Below, piece by piece: positions 17,004 through 26,467 of a stretch of DNA of 64,000 nucleotides. Origin of the DNA: Tychonema litorale BBK16 (lineage in GTDB: Bacteria > Cyanobacteriota > Cyanobacteriia > Cyanobacteriales > Microcoleaceae); assembly GCF_021648855.1 (NCBI RefSeq), contig NZ_JAKJHX010000003.1, forward strand, positions 9,333 to 73,332, in the 5' to 3' direction. The notes under the pieces were generated by a model. That model saw only the letters and a list, made by a program, of their open reading frames with translations, had not been told where the DNA came from and ran no database searches. A program made the translations under genes and the position numbers. Within the stretch, counting starts at the first letter, position 1, and every line of letters begins with the position of its first letter.

Positions 17004-18137
17004 ATGACGCGATTCATTCACGATCGCTTTGCTAAAGAATACCTGGAAGAAATGCTTTCTCCGATCGGCACAGTCAATGTCGGTCGCGATGTGACTTCGG
17101 AAGTCCGAGAAATCGATGTCTATTTCACTCCTGGCACTCCAATCCCAGAATATACACAAAATCTAGGATTGTTGGGAAAAATGGCTTCTACGACGGCAAT
17201 ATTTGAACCATTTCGCAATCCGATCGCTCTGGGCGACGTCTGGAACTGTACGAGTAAGTTATTCGATTTGCGAAGAGAATTAGAGCGTCAGGCAAGAAGA
17301 GACAATACTCGCTATGATGATGCTAAGTTGCCCTTCCTGTGGATTTTGACACCGACAGCCTCGAAATCATTAGTTTCAGGTTTTGGTGGAATACCAAACC
17401 TCTCTAATTGGTTGGAGGGCATCTATTTTTTCCCGGAGCACTGGCAAGGGGCAATTGTGGTGATTCACCAGTTGCCAGAAACACCAGAAACCCTGTGGTT
17501 GAGGATTTTGGGCAAAGGGAAAGTACAACAAAGGGCTGTTTCTCAATTGAGCGCTTTAGCCACAAACGATCCGCTGCGGATTACTGCGTTAGAGTTATTG
17601 TATAGGTTACAGTCAAATTTAGTAACCGATATCCCACAAGAATTAGAATCAGAAGAGCGGGAGTTAATTATGGCCATTGCACCACTTTTTCAACAACAAA
17701 TACAAGCAGCACAGCAACAAGCTAGGGAAGAAGGTCTAGAACGAGGGCTAGAACGAGGGCTCGAACGAGGGCTCGAACGAGGGCTCGAACGAGGCAGACA
17801 AGAGCAGCAACGCTTAATTTTATCAGATTTTCTGCCAGGAAAATTTGGAGAATTAAGTGCCAAAATGAGCGTTTTTTTAACGCCTCTCTCCAAGTTGTCG
17901 GCGACGGAATTTACTCGGATGTTGCTGGCGATATCAATGCTCACCGTCGATGAATCAGGACAGCAACAAGCGGTTAAATTGTTGGCGGAATATGTCTTGA
18001 GAATGTACTTAAACGAATCGGCAGATATTCTCGATACAGCCGTTAGCAATTTGCTAGAATTATCAGTGGCAGAATTGACAGTGTTGGTGGAAGAAATGCC
18101 ACGGTTATCGGCTGATGAGTTGAGGGCAAGATTATAG
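17004..18137 (+). CDS. Rpn/PD-(D/E)XK-like protein with LERG repeat
   Basis: 377 residues. The N-terminus (RFIHDRFAKEYLEEMLSPIG, then REIDVYFTP) is like the cyanobacterial relatives of the Rpn/transposase-31 nuclease-like family. A charged helical segment at 235-265 contains five exact RG-LE repeats (ERGLERGL), encoded by five 12-base units at 17736-17795. The C-terminal third is helical with three weakly similar LSA-E-L motifs. Often mis-annotated as a flagellar protein because of the coiled coil. Activity unknown; proximity to Uma2 genes is typical of accessory regions. Confidence 0.7.
   Translation: MTRFIHDRFAKEYLEEMLSPIGTVNVGRDVTSEVREIDVYFTPGTPIPEYTQNLGLLGKMASTTAIFEPFRNPIALGDVWNCTSKLFDLRRELERQARRDNTRYDDAKLPFLWILTPTASKSLVSGFGGIPNLSNWLEGIYFFPEHWQGAIVVIHQLPETPETLWLRILGKGKVQQRAVSQLSALATNDPLRITALELLYRLQSNLVTDIPQELESEERELIMAIAPLFQQQIQAAQQQAREEGLERGLERGLERGLERGLERGRQEQQRLILSDFLPGKFGELSAKMSVFLTPLSKLSATEFTRMLLAISMLTVDESGQQQAVKLLAEYVLRMYLNESADILDTAVSNLLELSVAELTVLVEEMPRLSADELRARL
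17736..17795 (+). repeat. Five 12-bp in-frame repeats encoding LERG
   Basis: Units 1-2 read CTAGAACGAGGG, units 3-4 CTCGAACGAGGG and unit 5 CTCGAACGAGGC. The two-step pattern shows stepwise duplication. Because the unit is 12 bases, copy-number change keeps the frame and lengthens the coiled coil by four residues. Confidence 0.9.
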
Positions 18138-18193
18138 ATTTTTTGGAGGAGAGCGATCCTAAATGAGTCGTAAATCTTTTTACCCCACCCCAA

Positions 18194-18216
18194 CCCTCCC
18201 CTTAGTAAGGGGAGGG
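18194..18216. repeat. Palindrome CCCTCCCCTT / AAGGGGAGGG
   Basis: Perfect 10-bp inverted repeat around a three-base loop (AGT) downstream of the Rpn-like gene. It is a common dispersed palindrome type in filamentous cyanobacteria and could also end transcription, though no T-run follows. Confidence 0.75.
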
Positions 18217-18224
18217 AGTAAGAA

Positions 18225-18280
18225 ATTCACAAATGATTGTGGAAGCGATGAGGGAGTTTACGAGGGGGATTTCTGGTTAG
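18225..18280 (+). pseudogene. Remnant of a Uma2 gene 3' end
   Basis: The frame 18233-18280 reads IVEAMREFTRGISG then stop, matching the C-terminus of the intact Uma2 protein at 16358-16942 (SVETMREFRKGICG), and is followed, as there, by a GGTTAGGGCG stretch. Only about 16 codons remain, so a former Uma2 copy was almost wholly deleted here. Confidence 0.65.
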
Positions 18281-18386
18281 GGCGGGGGTTTCAGGCGAGG
18301 ATTGCCAGTATGTGTTGCGATTTGGCGGGCGATCGCATATTTTCTGACATACTAGAATAATTTGCCAGCGTTGAGCATAATTGAAC

Positions 18387-19706
18387 ATGGATCGCGAAAA
18401 CTTAGAGTTAATCGAAAACATTCGCCAGCAGTTTGACAATACTCCTTATCCCAGAATCCCGCTGGAACAATCTCCAAAAGACAACAGTGAATTGCTGTAC
18501 CTTCACAATCTGGTAACTGCTTACTACTTCAGAAATCGGAAAGTTATCAATACCGAAGGTAAAGTTATCCTCGATGCGGGATGCGGCACCGGTTATAAAT
18601 CCTTGGTTTTAGCTCTAGCCAATCCGGGAGCGAAAATAGTAGGCATCGATTTATCAGCAGAATCTGTGAAACTAGCTGAGCAACGTTTACAGTATCATGG
18701 GGTTGCTAATGCAGAGTTTTATGCTTTGAAGATAGAAGATTTACCAAGTTTGAATTTAGAGTTTGACTATATCAATGCTGACGAAGTTCTGTATCTCTTG
18801 CCCGATGCTATTTCTGGATTGCAAGCGATGAAATCAGTTTTGACACCAGACGGAATCATCCGCACAAACCTACACAGTGCCAATGGTAGAGCCGGAGTAT
18901 TTCGCGCTCAATCGGCTTTCAAAACTATGGGATTAATGGATGGATGTCCAGGAGAATTGGAGGTGGAAATAGTCCGGGAAACAATGGAAGCATTACAAGA
19001 TGGAGTAGCGCTTAAGGCATTTACCTGGAATACCGATCGCTCGAACGATGAGGGATGGATTATGGTTAACTATTTATTCGTCGGTGATAAAGGTTGTACT
19101 ATTCCTGAAGTGTTTGCAATGTTGAGAGGTGCTGATTTAGAGTTTATCAGTATGGTGGCTTGGCATCGGTGGGAGTTGATGGATTTGTTCAAAGATCCAG
19201 ATGATTTGCCTCCGTTTTTGGCGATGAGTCTGCCAGAAGCTTCTGTGGAAGAGCGGCTGCATTTATTTGATTTGTTACATCCCCTGCACCGTTTGTTTGA
19301 TTTCTGGTGCGGCAATCCCCATCGGGCTCAGGATTTTGTGCCCGTGGCGGAATGGACGGAGGCTCAATGGCGGGAAGCACGGGTACACCTGCACCCGCAA
19401 CTGAGGACTTCCCAGATTAGGGAAGATTTGATGAATTGCATTGACAGCCAAACGCCGTTTGAGATTAGCCGTTATATTATTGTGCCCACTCTAGCGCCGG
19501 TGGCGATCGACAGTACCATGGCGGCTTGTCTGCTACCACTGTGGGAGGGGCCGCAGTCTGTGGTTTCGCTAGTGCAGAAGTGGCTCCAAATCCGCGCTCA
19601 GATGGCTGTTAACCTAGAGCCTGTTAGCGAGCAGACTGCCTTTGAGGAAGTCAAGGAACTGTTGATTAGGCTGGAAGTCTTTCTGTATGTGCTTTTGGAG
19701 CCTTAG
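18387..19706 (+). CDS. Class I SAM-dependent methyltransferase with C-terminal extension
   Basis: 439 residues from the ATG at 18387 (an in-frame TTG at 18381 is less likely). The SAM-binding motif VILDAGCGTGYKS is near residue 60, followed by the acidic IVGIDLS and the INADEVLYLLPD motif IV region. The C-terminal 200 residues, with an aromatic-rich segment (WHRWELMDLF), are not part of the core fold and resemble the helical tail seen in cyanobacterial TPR-linked methyltransferases. The target is unknown. It lies 114 bases upstream of the pilin gene in the same direction and may modify island products. Confidence 0.8.
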   Translation: MDRENLELIENIRQQFDNTPYPRIPLEQSPKDNSELLYLHNLVTAYYFRNRKVINTEGKVILDAGCGTGYKSLVLALANPGAKIVGIDLSAESVKLAEQRLQYHGVANAEFYALKIEDLPSLNLEFDYINADEVLYLLPDAISGLQAMKSVLTPDGIIRTNLHSANGRAGVFRAQSAFKTMGLMDGCPGELEVEIVRETMEALQDGVALKAFTWNTDRSNDEGWIMVNYLFVGDKGCTIPEVFAMLRGADLEFISMVAWHRWELMDLFKDPDDLPPFLAMSLPEASVEERLHLFDLLHPLHRLFDFWCGNPHRAQDFVPVAEWTEAQWREARVHLHPQLRTSQIREDLMNCIDSQTPFEISRYIIVPTLAPVAIDSTMAACLLPLWEGPQSVVSLVQKWLQIRAQMAVNLEPVSEQTAFEEVKELLIRLEVFLYVLLEP

Positions 19707-19820
19707 AGCCAGGAGTTGAAAAAAAAAATAGTTTGGGGTGATATTAAAGCGCCGATAACTGGGTAAGTTACATATAAGAGTTAGAAATCGAGCATCCCAC
19801 CCCTCAAGGAGAAAAGACTT

Positions 19821-20342
19821 ATGAAGACTGAATTTAAAGCTAAGTTCCTGCAACACATCAACAAAAGAAGACAGGATCAAGGTTTCACCCTGATTGAACT
19901 GCTGGTTGTTATCATCATCATCGGTATTTTGTCTGCGATCGCCTTGCCATCCTTCCTCAGCCAAGCTAACAAAGCCAAGCAGACAGAAGGTAAGCAGTAC
20001 GCCAGCTCAGTTATTAAGGCCCAACAAGCTTACTACGCAGAAAATAGCAAATTTATCGATCAAATGACTTCGTTGGGTATTGGTCTAAAAACTTCCACCC
20101 AAAACTATACATACAACCTCAGTCTCACCGGCACAACTGGAGCTCAAATCGCAGCAAATCCAACTGCCGGTGGCGCGCTCAAATCTTACGCTGGAACAGT
20201 TGGTTTGGTTCCTTCGGGAGATGCGAAAGGTACGCAATCTGTACTTTGTGAGAGTACAAGTAGTGGTGTCCCAGCCACAGTCGGTGCTGCTGATGGAACG
20301 ATTGTTAGTTGTGGCGCTGGCATGACAGAAGTGACCAAGTAA
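19821..20342 (+). CDS. Type IV pilin-like protein (PilA-type)
   Basis: 173 residues. The prepilin peptidase site is G21/F22 in QGFTLIELLVV, with the conserved Glu at +5 (Glu26), followed by a 20-residue hydrophobic helix. The leader of 21 residues is basic. The globular part is Ser/Thr/Gly-rich and has two cysteines (VLCEST and VSCGAG) that could form the C-terminal loop disulfide. Residues such as YAENSKFIDQM match cyanobacterial pilin G/H-type proteins. AAGGAG precedes the ATG. It is flanked by a methyltransferase and a SPINDLY glycosyltransferase; glycosylation of this pilin is an attractive inference. It functions in motility, adhesion or DNA uptake. Confidence 0.92.
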   Translation: MKTEFKAKFLQHINKRRQDQGFTLIELLVVIIIIGILSAIALPSFLSQANKAKQTEGKQYASSVIKAQQAYYAENSKFIDQMTSLGIGLKTSTQNYTYNLSLTGTTGAQIAANPTAGGALKSYAGTVGLVPSGDAKGTQSVLCESTSSGVPATVGAADGTIVSCGAGMTEVTK

Positions 20343-20349
20343 TTTCTGA

Positions 20350-20371
20350 GTACAAACAAAGATGTTTGTAC
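20350..20371 (+). terminator. Hairpin directly after the pilin gene
   Basis: GTACAAACA and TGTTTGTAC form a perfect 9-bp stem with a four-base loop (AAGA). It starts 8 bases after the pilin stop codon and may stabilise the pilin mRNA 3' end. Confidence 0.7.
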
Positions 20372-20377
20372 AATCAA

Positions 20378-20410
20378 AAAGCGGGTAGTGCCCAGGGTAC
20401 TATCCGCTTT
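20378..20410 (+). terminator. Terminator-like hairpin after the pilin gene
   Basis: AAAGCGGGTAGT (20378-20389) pairs with ACTATCCGCTTT (20399-20410) with one wobble. The trailing TTTGT is short for a rho-independent signal, but the two hairpins together probably separate pilin transcription from the glycosyltransferase gene at 20481. Confidence 0.65.
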
Positions 20411-20480
20411 GTATTATGGGATCTGGCATGATAAAATTTCCAACTGTTTGCATTTAAAACAGCTTTTAGAGGCTTGTTCT

Positions 20481-22721
20481 ATGGTTTCTCAAAATTTGAC
20501 CCTAACACCTGACTGGCAGCAGCAAGCCGATCAATTTTTACTCAGCGGAAATTATCATCAGGCTGCACAGCTTTACGAGCAAGCCATTGCCGCAGCACCC
20601 GAAATTAAGTCTTACTACTGGCATTTAGGGCTGATATTGCTGTTGGAGGGTCAAGAAACCGAGGCTCAGACAACCTGGCTATTGGCAATGGCGGAAGGGG
20701 AGTCAGAAGAGATCGATTTGTGGACGATTGAACTGATGGAGGTACTGCAAGCTGAAGCAGAGCGGCGAGAGTTAGAGCTGACTGACTATTCAGTAGCTTG
20801 GGCAATTCGACAGCACCTGCGAGAAATTAACCCTACTGAGATTAACAACCTTCTGCAATTGATAGAGTTGTCTATTCTGTTGGGAACTTATACAGGAAAC
20901 GAACTGACCGATTTAGGGGTAATTGAGCTTTTGAAATCTGAACCTGCGAGATCGGTTGATTCTGATAGATTAGTACAATTTTGGAAGCAGATTTTATATA
21001 TAGCTCCTTTCCATCCTTCATCCTTTGATTTAACGGAAGTCTGTCTGCCTTACGTTAAGGAACCTCTGCTATTTTTAGATAATTTAATAGAATTTATTTA
21101 TAAGATTTCCTATTCAGCTAAAAGATTTACTCTCGGAGTTCGTTTCACTGAGTTAGGTCTGCGTTTAGCTCCTGAACATCCAGAACTACTCCGAACTTTA
21201 TCTTGCCTTTATCAAGATATCCATGACTACGATCGGGGAATAGAAACTGCTAAGCTTTGCTATTCTCTCATGGATAACTTAGCTGATAAAATATATGCAA
21301 ATCACCTGATTATGCGAGGTTTAATGAGTGCTGGTGGCTATTGGGATGAGTTTACTTCTGTGATTGAAAGGCATAAGTTGCTTCTTGGATCTTTGAGTAA
21401 AGAGCAACCGACTTACCTCGATTCAAGTTCGACGATTCGCTTATTAAGTTCTAGTTTTTTCTTCCCATATTTTCAGGATGATCCTAAAGAAAATGTCAAA
21501 ATTCGTTCTCAAGTAGCACAGCTTTGTCAATTAAATGTAGAAAACTATGCTAAGGCGAAAGTAGAGCAATATCGACACCGACACTCTTCTATCGTGAAAA
21601 GAGAGGGTTCTCGTAAACGGTTAAAAATAGGATATATTTCCTATTGCCTCCGTACCCATTCTGTGGGTTCGCTAGCAAGATGGTTATTTCAGTATCATAA
21701 CCACGATCGTTTTGAAATTAATGCTTATTTTCTGGCAGCCGAACATACCTGCGATCCTGTACAGGATTGGTACATTAGCAAAGTAGATCGAGCTTATAAA
21801 TTAGGACTAGATGGGGCCGGAACTGCCGAAAGGATTTATGAAGATGAGATTGATATTTTAATCGAACTCGATAGCCTAACGCTGAATAATACTTGTGAGA
21901 TTATGGCAATGAAACCTGCCCCAATTCAAGCTACTTGGCTGGGGTGGGATGCTTCAGGAGTGCCGGCAGTTGATTACTACATTGCCGACCCCTATGTATT
22001 GCCAGAATCAGCTCAGGAATACTATACGGAAAAAATTTGGCGTTTGCCACAAACTTACATAGCAGTAGATGGTTTTGAGGTAGGCGTACCAACCCTCCGG
22101 CGCGAAAATTTAAATATTCCTAGTGATGCAGTTATCTATCTGAGCGCTCAGAGAGGATATAAATACAATCCGAATACTGTACGGCTGCAAATGCAAATTC
22201 TGCAAGCAGTCCCAAATAGCTATTTCATTGTTAAAGGCTTAGCCGATCAAGAAGCACTCAAAAACTTTTTCATTCAGATAGCGACATCCGAGGGAGTGGA
22301 TGAGGAGCGCCTGCGGTTTTTACCTTTGGTTGCTTCCGAGGCTGAGCATCGAGCTAATTTAGGAATTGCTGATGTAGTTCTAGATACTTATCCCTATAAC
22401 GGAGCTACAACTACTATGGAAACCCTGTGGATGGGGATTCCGATAGTAACTCGTGTAGGAGAGCAATTTTCTAGCCGGAATAGTTACACGATGATGATGA
22501 ATGCAGGGATAACGGAGGGAATTGCTTGGACGGATCGAGAATATGTGGAATGGGGAATTCGCTTGGGAAAAGACCAGAATTTGCGACAGCAAATTGCTTG
22601 GACTTTGCGACAGTCACGGCAAACTGCGCCTCTATGGAATGGGAAACAATTCACCCACGAAATGGAGAAAGCTTACGAACAGATGTGGCAAAAATATTGC
22701 GCTCTTGAGAAGCATAGTTAA
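20481..22721 (+). CDS. SPINDLY-like TPR glycosyltransferase (GT41-like)
   Basis: 746 residues from the ATG at 20481 with an AGAGG ribosome site; the frame is open from 20388 but that part overlaps the terminator. TPR units start at residue 10 (LSGNYHQAAQLYEQAIAAAPEI). A helical spacer follows, then the catalytic half from about 375: LKIGYISYCLRTHS, WLGWDASGVPAVDYYIADP, LDTYPYNGATTTMETLWMGIPIVT. These match the donor-binding motifs of O-GlcNAc transferases. It is of a different subgroup from 12297-14471 and 22749-26432. It follows the pilin gene directly and converges with the next gene (27 bases between stops). Confidence 0.88.
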   Translation: MVSQNLTLTPDWQQQADQFLLSGNYHQAAQLYEQAIAAAPEIKSYYWHLGLILLLEGQETEAQTTWLLAMAEGESEEIDLWTIELMEVLQAEAERRELELTDYSVAWAIRQHLREINPTEINNLLQLIELSILLGTYTGNELTDLGVIELLKSEPARSVDSDRLVQFWKQILYIAPFHPSSFDLTEVCLPYVKEPLLFLDNLIEFIYKISYSAKRFTLGVRFTELGLRLAPEHPELLRTLSCLYQDIHDYDRGIETAKLCYSLMDNLADKIYANHLIMRGLMSAGGYWDEFTSVIERHKLLLGSLSKEQPTYLDSSSTIRLLSSSFFFPYFQDDPKENVKIRSQVAQLCQLNVENYAKAKVEQYRHRHSSIVKREGSRKRLKIGYISYCLRTHSVGSLARWLFQYHNHDRFEINAYFLAAEHTCDPVQDWYISKVDRAYKLGLDGAGTAERIYEDEIDILIELDSLTLNNTCEIMAMKPAPIQATWLGWDASGVPAVDYYIADPYVLPESAQEYYTEKIWRLPQTYIAVDGFEVGVPTLRRENLNIPSDAVIYLSAQRGYKYNPNTVRLQMQILQAVPNSYFIVKGLADQEALKNFFIQIATSEGVDEERLRFLPLVASEAEHRANLGIADVVLDTYPYNGATTTMETLWMGIPIVTRVGEQFSSRNSYTMMMNAGITEGIAWTDREYVEWGIRLGKDQNLRQQIAWTLRQSRQTAPLWNGKQFTHEMEKAYEQMWQKYCALEKHS

Positions 22722-22748
22722 TCTGAAATGATTTGGTGCAGGATTTTT

Positions 22749-25700
22749 TTAATCAATTGGCTTATAGGCTGTAGCCCAAAGATTGAGTCCTTCATTGTTG
22801 ACTTCAACTGGATGGAAACCAGCTTCCTGTATTTTAAGAGCGAGGCTTTGCTGTGTAAAACCAGTACGGTGCGCCATATAGTATTTACCTTTAGCAATGT
22901 CAGCGCCGAAACCGTAGAGAATATCAAGAGCGGAAATCGGACCAGAGGGGGAAATGTAGAGAGGCTGCTCTAAGTTCCCCTGAGCTACATACTCTGCCAC
23001 TTTCTGAATATCTGGCAATGTGATTAAGACAAATCCACCTGGCTTCAAGACTCGGTAAAATTCAGCTAAAGCGATCGCTACTTCGTGATGATAGATATGC
23101 TCAATATTATGGGATGACCAGATTGCATCAAAGGACTGACTTGACACTGAACTCATATCTGTAATGGAGCTGATAATATCCGGCTTGACATTTGGGTCAA
23201 TATCAAGTCGCACTTCTTGCCACTCATCATTTCTAAAAGTCTCATGCAATCTTAAGAAAGAATAAGAGCCACAGCCTACATGGAGAACTTTTTTCCTCGA
23301 TGTTTCTGATGTCGGTGTTACTGTTGCATCAGTCGCTAGTTTTTCTTGTACAACTTGTTGGTAAAACTGTTCGAGTGCTTTGACACAGGTTACGTCTTCG
23401 TAGAGATTAGCATGGCGATCGCTCATTTGCTGCGAGATATTCCGTCGCCATTCCGCATCTAATCCTAATTTTACAGCTATGTCAATATACTCTGCCTCAT
23501 CCTTGGCAATCGTATCTATTAGACCCAGTATTTTGAGCATCCCATAAGATTGGCGACTTCGCATTAATTCTCCCGGACAGGTAACAATAGGCAAGTTACA
23601 GGCGATCGCTTCCAGGGTAGTGACACCTCCAGACCAACTAAAGGTATCTAGAAAAATATCCGAAAGCAGATTGAGCTGCCAATAACTAATCAAAGTTTGC
23701 CGAGGTAAAATGATGCAATAGTCTTCGCTATTCAAGCCGTACCGATTGAAAGCCTGTTTAAGTCGTTGCTGAAACTTGGCTGTTATTGATGGTTTTTGGT
23801 TGGCAATGAAGACGAACTGAGAATCTGCCAATCTTCGAGCAATTTCTGGAAAAATATAGTCATGCTGGGGTAAATATTTAGATAGCGATTGACAGGATAA
23901 GTACACAATTTTGTCATCAGAAATTTGAAAATCAGATCTGCTTTTCGTCTGTTCGGGAACGATCTGTTTAGTGTAGGAAATTCCCAATTTAGGCAAGCGA
24001 ATTAATTGTTCCAAGTAATGCTCTTCTGCATTTTCTGGCTCCATTGCCTCGCTAGATAGAAAGTAGTCGATGGTTGGCAAACCAGAAGTAACTGGATGTA
24101 ACCATGTTGTACACTGCACTGATGCCAGTCGCAAGGCAGCCATTTGTATCATCTGCGGGTGCATTCCAACTTCTACAAAAACCAGAACGTGCAAGCGATC
24201 GGATATAATTTGCTGGCAAACAGCTTCTAGATCGTCTGCAATTTGATGGAAAAAATCACTATAGACTATGAATTTTTCTGTTAAGGCATCCTGTTCAGAA
24301 TTAATATGATAGCAATATATTTCAAATAGCTGGCGATCGCAGTTACGCAACCAGCCCAAAACAAGCTTGCCTACCCCATTGCCGCGCAACCCGTGAGAGA
24401 CATAACCAATGCGAATTTTCTCCTGCGGTTTAAGGGGAGGAATTGAACGGGGCAATACCCACTGTGGATAGTTAGCAGCCATAATTCGGTGAACTAACTG
24501 CCCGTACTCTTTTTGTAATTCTAAGTCATTCTTACCTTGATACTGAAGGAGGAAGTTTTGGTAGTAACCAATCCCTTTTAAGGCATTCTGTCTTTCTTCA
24601 GGTTTTTCTAAAGAAATGTGGTGACTAAAATTTTGCAAACCTTGAGCAAATCGTTTCCGATAAAATTTAATTTCTTCAGAGGTGTCATAAATAACAGGCA
24701 AGAAAAGTTCTGCTTCTCGCTTTAAGTATAAAGCATGGGGAAGAAGTTTTGAGGATTTGTACGCTAATGCAATCGCTTCTTGGGAGCGTCCAATCTTGTG
24801 CAAGGCTAATATCCACAAGAAATAAAGATCGGCTTTCTGTGGATATAAACGGGTACTCTCTTCGTAAACTTTGAGAGCCTCATTTTCTTTATTTATTAAT
24901 TGATAGCAATTAGCCAAGGCTGTATAAACTGGTACATCACCTGTTTGGATATCTAGAAAATTTTGAAAGTAAATAATGGCTTGGTCGTATTGTCTTTGAT
25001 GATAAGAAGCATATCCTAAGTAATAATAGTATTGAGCTAAATTGTTTTTAGCTTGAAATGCTAAACCTAAATTGTTTAGAATATCAGGATGGTGGGGCTT
25101 GAGCTTGAGGGCTGCTTCGTAGGCACTAATGGCATCATCAGTTCGTTGGCATAACATTAAAAGGTTCCCCAAATTTAGATAACCACCGAAGTGACTTGAA
25201 TTAGCTGCGATTGCCTGACGGTAAACTGATTCAGCTTTCTCGATTTCGCCTGTTTCGGCAAGGATATTACCCAAGTTATTATAGGCTTGAACATTTTCAG
25301 GGTCGAGCTTAATCGCCTCTTGATACGCTTGAATAGCTTGAGAACGATCTCCAATTGTCTCTAGTACGATACCTAAATTGTAGTGCCTGATAGATTTCAA
25401 AGGATCGAGTTCTATAGATTTTAGCACTAATAATATTGCATCTCGATATTGCTCTTTCATGTAACAAAGCGTTCCCAAGTGGAACCAAGCATCGGCATTT
25501 TCTGGTTCCCACCGCAAAACTTCTTGATATTTTTGTTCGGCTGTTATTAAATTTTGGCTTGCCCATAATAAAATTTCTTCATCACTTGGGTTTGCATTTT
25601 TATTGCTTGGTATAATGGCTCCAGAACAGTGCAATTCTATTGCTTCGTTATGAAGAGTATTTATGATTTTTTGTCGCTCTTCATTTTGCAGATCGTAGAT

Positions 25701-26432
25701 AGATTTAATCACTGAGCGATTGTGTCTGGTTTGTAAGCTTTCCCAATCATTATTTTCCTTCGCCACATTATCCCAAACAAATACCTGTAAACCATTCCAA
25801 AGTTTATAGTCAATATCTTCTGTCTTATCTAAATATAACCTACATTGAGGGTTAGCAGCTATAAAATCCCAGTTAGCCTGTCGCGCTGCTGACCAATTGC
25901 TATTGATGACAACAATAAGCGATCTTTCAGCTAAGAAAGGTTTCACCAAAAGTAATCCCATTAAATGCGATCTATAGTCATGAGCTGCATCATAGAAATA
26001 TACACCTATTTTTTCTTCAGGCGCAATTTCTTTGAGATCGCAAAAAAACTCTTCAAACTCTTGATTACAGAGAATGACTTGCTCTGATAAATCGAAGGTT
26101 GATAAATTTGCTGTCAATTTTTCAAAGCTATCTCCAAAAGTATCAAATTCAGAGAAGTTATCTACTGCATATGCCATCTGTTCTGGGTGTTCTAGAAGTG
26201 CAGAAATTAAACTTGCTCCCTGGAAGCAGCCCACTTCGCAATAAACCTCGTCAGGCTCCAAGCATTCCACCGCAAAGTTCAGCAACTGCATAACGTTAGC
26301 TGTTGTCATACCTGTAACTTGATTCAAGATTTGCTGAAAACAATCTGTTTTGGGAAAAACTAAATCTTGTTCCCATTTTTCATACAAGCTAGCGAGTTGC
26401 TGGAAAAATCTTTGATGGTTCATAATTTTCAA
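22749..26432 (-). CDS. Methyltransferase-TPR-GT41-methyltransferase fusion protein
   Basis: 1227 residues with four modules. Residues 1-215: a class I methyltransferase-like domain (YCEVGCFQGASLISALL, FYDAAHDYRSH). About 275-620: TPR array with standard 34-residue units (AWFHLGTLCYMKEQYRDAI, AYNNLGNILAETGEIEKA). About 665-1030: GT41/SPINDLY domain (RIGYVSHGLRGNG, WLHPVTSGLPTIDYF, LDTFSWSGGVTTLEAIA), close to 12297-14471. About 1045-1227: a type 11 methyltransferase (VLHVGCGSYSF, IWSSHNIEHIYH, RVLKPGGFVLITLPD). Cytosolic. Probably glycosylates and methylates a glycan or protein, the TPR recognising the acceptor. The next gene upstream is 35 bases away, so they form an operon on the minus strand. 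Confidence 0.85.
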   Translation of the reverse strand: MKIMNHQRFFQQLASLYEKWEQDLVFPKTDCFQQILNQVTGMTTANVMQLLNFAVECLEPDEVYCEVGCFQGASLISALLEHPEQMAYAVDNFSEFDTFGDSFEKLTANLSTFDLSEQVILCNQEFEEFFCDLKEIAPEEKIGVYFYDAAHDYRSHLMGLLLVKPFLAERSLIVVINSNWSAARQANWDFIAANPQCRLYLDKTEDIDYKLWNGLQVFVWDNVAKENNDWESLQTRHNRSVIKSIYDLQNEERQKIINTLHNEAIELHCSGAIIPSNKNANPSDEEILLWASQNLITAEQKYQEVLRWEPENADAWFHLGTLCYMKEQYRDAILLVLKSIELDPLKSIRHYNLGIVLETIGDRSQAIQAYQEAIKLDPENVQAYNNLGNILAETGEIEKAESVYRQAIAANSSHFGGYLNLGNLLMLCQRTDDAISAYEAALKLKPHHPDILNNLGLAFQAKNNLAQYYYYLGYASYHQRQYDQAIIYFQNFLDIQTGDVPVYTALANCYQLINKENEALKVYEESTRLYPQKADLYFLWILALHKIGRSQEAIALAYKSSKLLPHALYLKREAELFLPVIYDTSEEIKFYRKRFAQGLQNFSHHISLEKPEERQNALKGIGYYQNFLLQYQGKNDLELQKEYGQLVHRIMAANYPQWVLPRSIPPLKPQEKIRIGYVSHGLRGNGVGKLVLGWLRNCDRQLFEIYCYHINSEQDALTEKFIVYSDFFHQIADDLEAVCQQIISDRLHVLVFVEVGMHPQMIQMAALRLASVQCTTWLHPVTSGLPTIDYFLSSEAMEPENAEEHYLEQLIRLPKLGISYTKQIVPEQTKSRSDFQISDDKIVYLSCQSLSKYLPQHDYIFPEIARRLADSQFVFIANQKPSITAKFQQRLKQAFNRYGLNSEDYCIILPRQTLISYWQLNLLSDIFLDTFSWSGGVTTLEAIACNLPIVTCPGELMRSRQSYGMLKILGLIDTIAKDEAEYIDIAVKLGLDAEWRRNISQQMSDRHANLYEDVTCVKALEQFYQQVVQEKLATDATVTPTSETSRKKVLHVGCGSYSFLRLHETFRNDEWQEVRLDIDPNVKPDIISSITDMSSVSSQSFDAIWSSHNIEHIYHHEVAIALAEFYRVLKPGGFVLITLPDIQKVAEYVAQGNLEQPLYISPSGPISALDILYGFGADIAKGKYYMAHRTGFTQQSLALKIQEAGFHPVEVNNEGLNLWATAYKPID

Positions 26433-26467
26433 AAAATGTTAAGCATAGAGTCTGTCACGTAATTTGG

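Noticed and set aside
18163-18360. A short plus-strand open frame after the Rpn-like gene
   Set aside because: It runs through a palindrome and the Uma2 remnant in the wrong frame and has no own ribosome site.
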